A DNA stretch of 5,863 nt, taken from the NCBI GenBank assembly GCA_946481425.1, contig CAMLNT010000155.1, forward strand, positions 1 through 5,863, given 5' to 3'. Every line of letters starts with the position of its first letter. Position 1 is the first letter of the stretch. Shown in pieces: positions 5,280 to 5,863 of this stretch. A program made the translations under genes and the position numbers. The notes beneath the pieces were generated by a model that saw nothing but the letters and a program-made list of their open reading frames with translations, ran no database searches and was not told the origin of the DNA. Source of the DNA: an uncultured Brevundimonas sp. (GTDB lineage Bacteria > Pseudomonadota > Alphaproteobacteria > Caulobacterales > Caulobacteraceae).

Positions 5280-5863
5280 TCGGCGGCGCCCCGCTCCAGG
5301 AACCGGACCGCCGTCAGGACATGCGCCCGCACGCCGAGAGGAAGGACGCTCTCGTCCACATGGAACTGGGGCGAGTGGTTGGGCGGGGCGGTGGCGGGGT
5401 CGTAATCGGGCGTCCCGCCCAGATGATAGAAGAGGGCCGGGATGACCTGGCCGTAGTAGGCGAAGTCCTCGGCGACCGTGGTCGGGGGCGCGGCGCCGTT
5501 GATGTTGTCGGCCCCGGCCGCCTCGGCCAGCGGGCCGGACGCCCAGCCCGCCAGCTCCTCGTTGTTGAAGACCAGCGGCGCGTTCTGGATGAAGGTCACC
5601 TCGGCGGTCGCGCCGTAGTTCTCGGCCAGATTGTCGATGGCGGCCGTGGTGCGGGCGATAACGTCGTTGCGCTGATCCACATCGAAGGTGCGCAGCGTCC
5701 CGGTCATCACCGACTGGTCGGGGATGATGTTGTTGCGCACCCCGGCGTCGAGGGTCGCAATGGTGAAGACCGTCGGTGTCGTGGTCGGATCGATGGTCCG
5801 GGCGGTGAAAGTGTTGATGGTCTGGATCACGTCGGCGGTCAGCGAAATCACGTCGACGCCGCG
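5276..5863 (-). CDS. M20D-type amidohydrolase/peptidase, C-terminal part, 5'-truncated by the window edge
   Basis: The frame stays open to the right edge; a GTG at 5851 is an internal valine codon within GVDVISL, so the true start lies beyond the window. The 195 visible residues cover the end of the dimerisation domain (TIATLDAGVRNNIIPDQS, then MTGTLRTFD) and the second half of the catalytic domain. AEDFAYY (Glu near bases 5468-5470) and the HSPQFHVDE segment (His at 5375-5377) match the metal-ligand motifs of the M20D family (hippurate, N-acyl-amino-acid and IAA-conjugate hydrolases), which cleave N-acyl or N-aryl amide bonds with a dinuclear metal site. The first metal ligands and catalytic Glu lie outside. 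Substrate and location cannot be told; any signal peptide would also be outside. Its stop codon shares CTAG with the LysR stop. Confidence 0.88.
   Translation of the reverse strand, partial: RGVDVISLTADVIQTINTFTARTIDPTTTPTVFTIATLDAGVRNNIIPDQSVMTGTLRTFDVDQRNDVIARTTAAIDNLAENYGATAEVTFIQNAPLVFNNEELAGWASGPLAEAAGADNINGAAPPTTVAEDFAYYGQVIPALFYHLGGTPDYDPATAPPNHSPQFHVDESVLPLGVRAHVLTAVRFLERGAAD

Overview
The window is GC-rich (roughly 70-75% in the samples I counted from two core genes). Its gene content and style fit a free-living alphaproteobacterium, most plausibly Caulobacterales (Brevundimonas/Caulobacter-like). The basis is a class I PHA synthase, weak or absent Shine-Dalgarno sites in front of several starts, and a GGGGAGAAGG-type palindromic intergenic element of the kind common in alphaproteobacteria. 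The taxonomic call is inference.

Layout, left to right. Positions 1-843 (+) hold an HNH_2-type endonuclease whose 5' end lies outside the window; it is clearly less GC-rich (about 59%) than the rest and looks like an accessory, defence-type gene. Positions 844-1040 are non-coding and carry a palindromic repeat element. Two plus-strand genes of unknown function follow: a helix-turn-helix/coiled-coil protein (1041-1841) and a 126-residue helical protein (1912-2292). The latter converges on the PHA synthase gene with only 4 bp between the two stop codons.

The best understood part is 2297-4282 (-). It is a two-gene operon of a 57-residue unknown protein and phaC, the class I poly(3-hydroxyalkanoate) synthase with an intact Cys-Asp-His triad; the stop codon of the first gene adjoins the phaC ribosome binding site. 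A LysR-type regulator (4383-5279, +) is transcribed divergently from this operon across about 100 bp that contain a clear dyad, so it is the natural candidate regulator of polymer synthesis. The LysR gene overlaps head-on, by a shared CTAG, with the 3' end of an M20D-type amidohydrolase (5276 to beyond 5863, -); a perfect 9-bp hairpin lies at this junction.

No RNA genes, CRISPR arrays, insertion sequences or origins were recognised. I see no convincing new multi-gene system. The items most worth following are the HNH protein with its possible modified-base-reading N-terminus, the phaC-coupled microprotein with the divergent LysR regulator, and the helix-turn-helix/coiled-coil protein.
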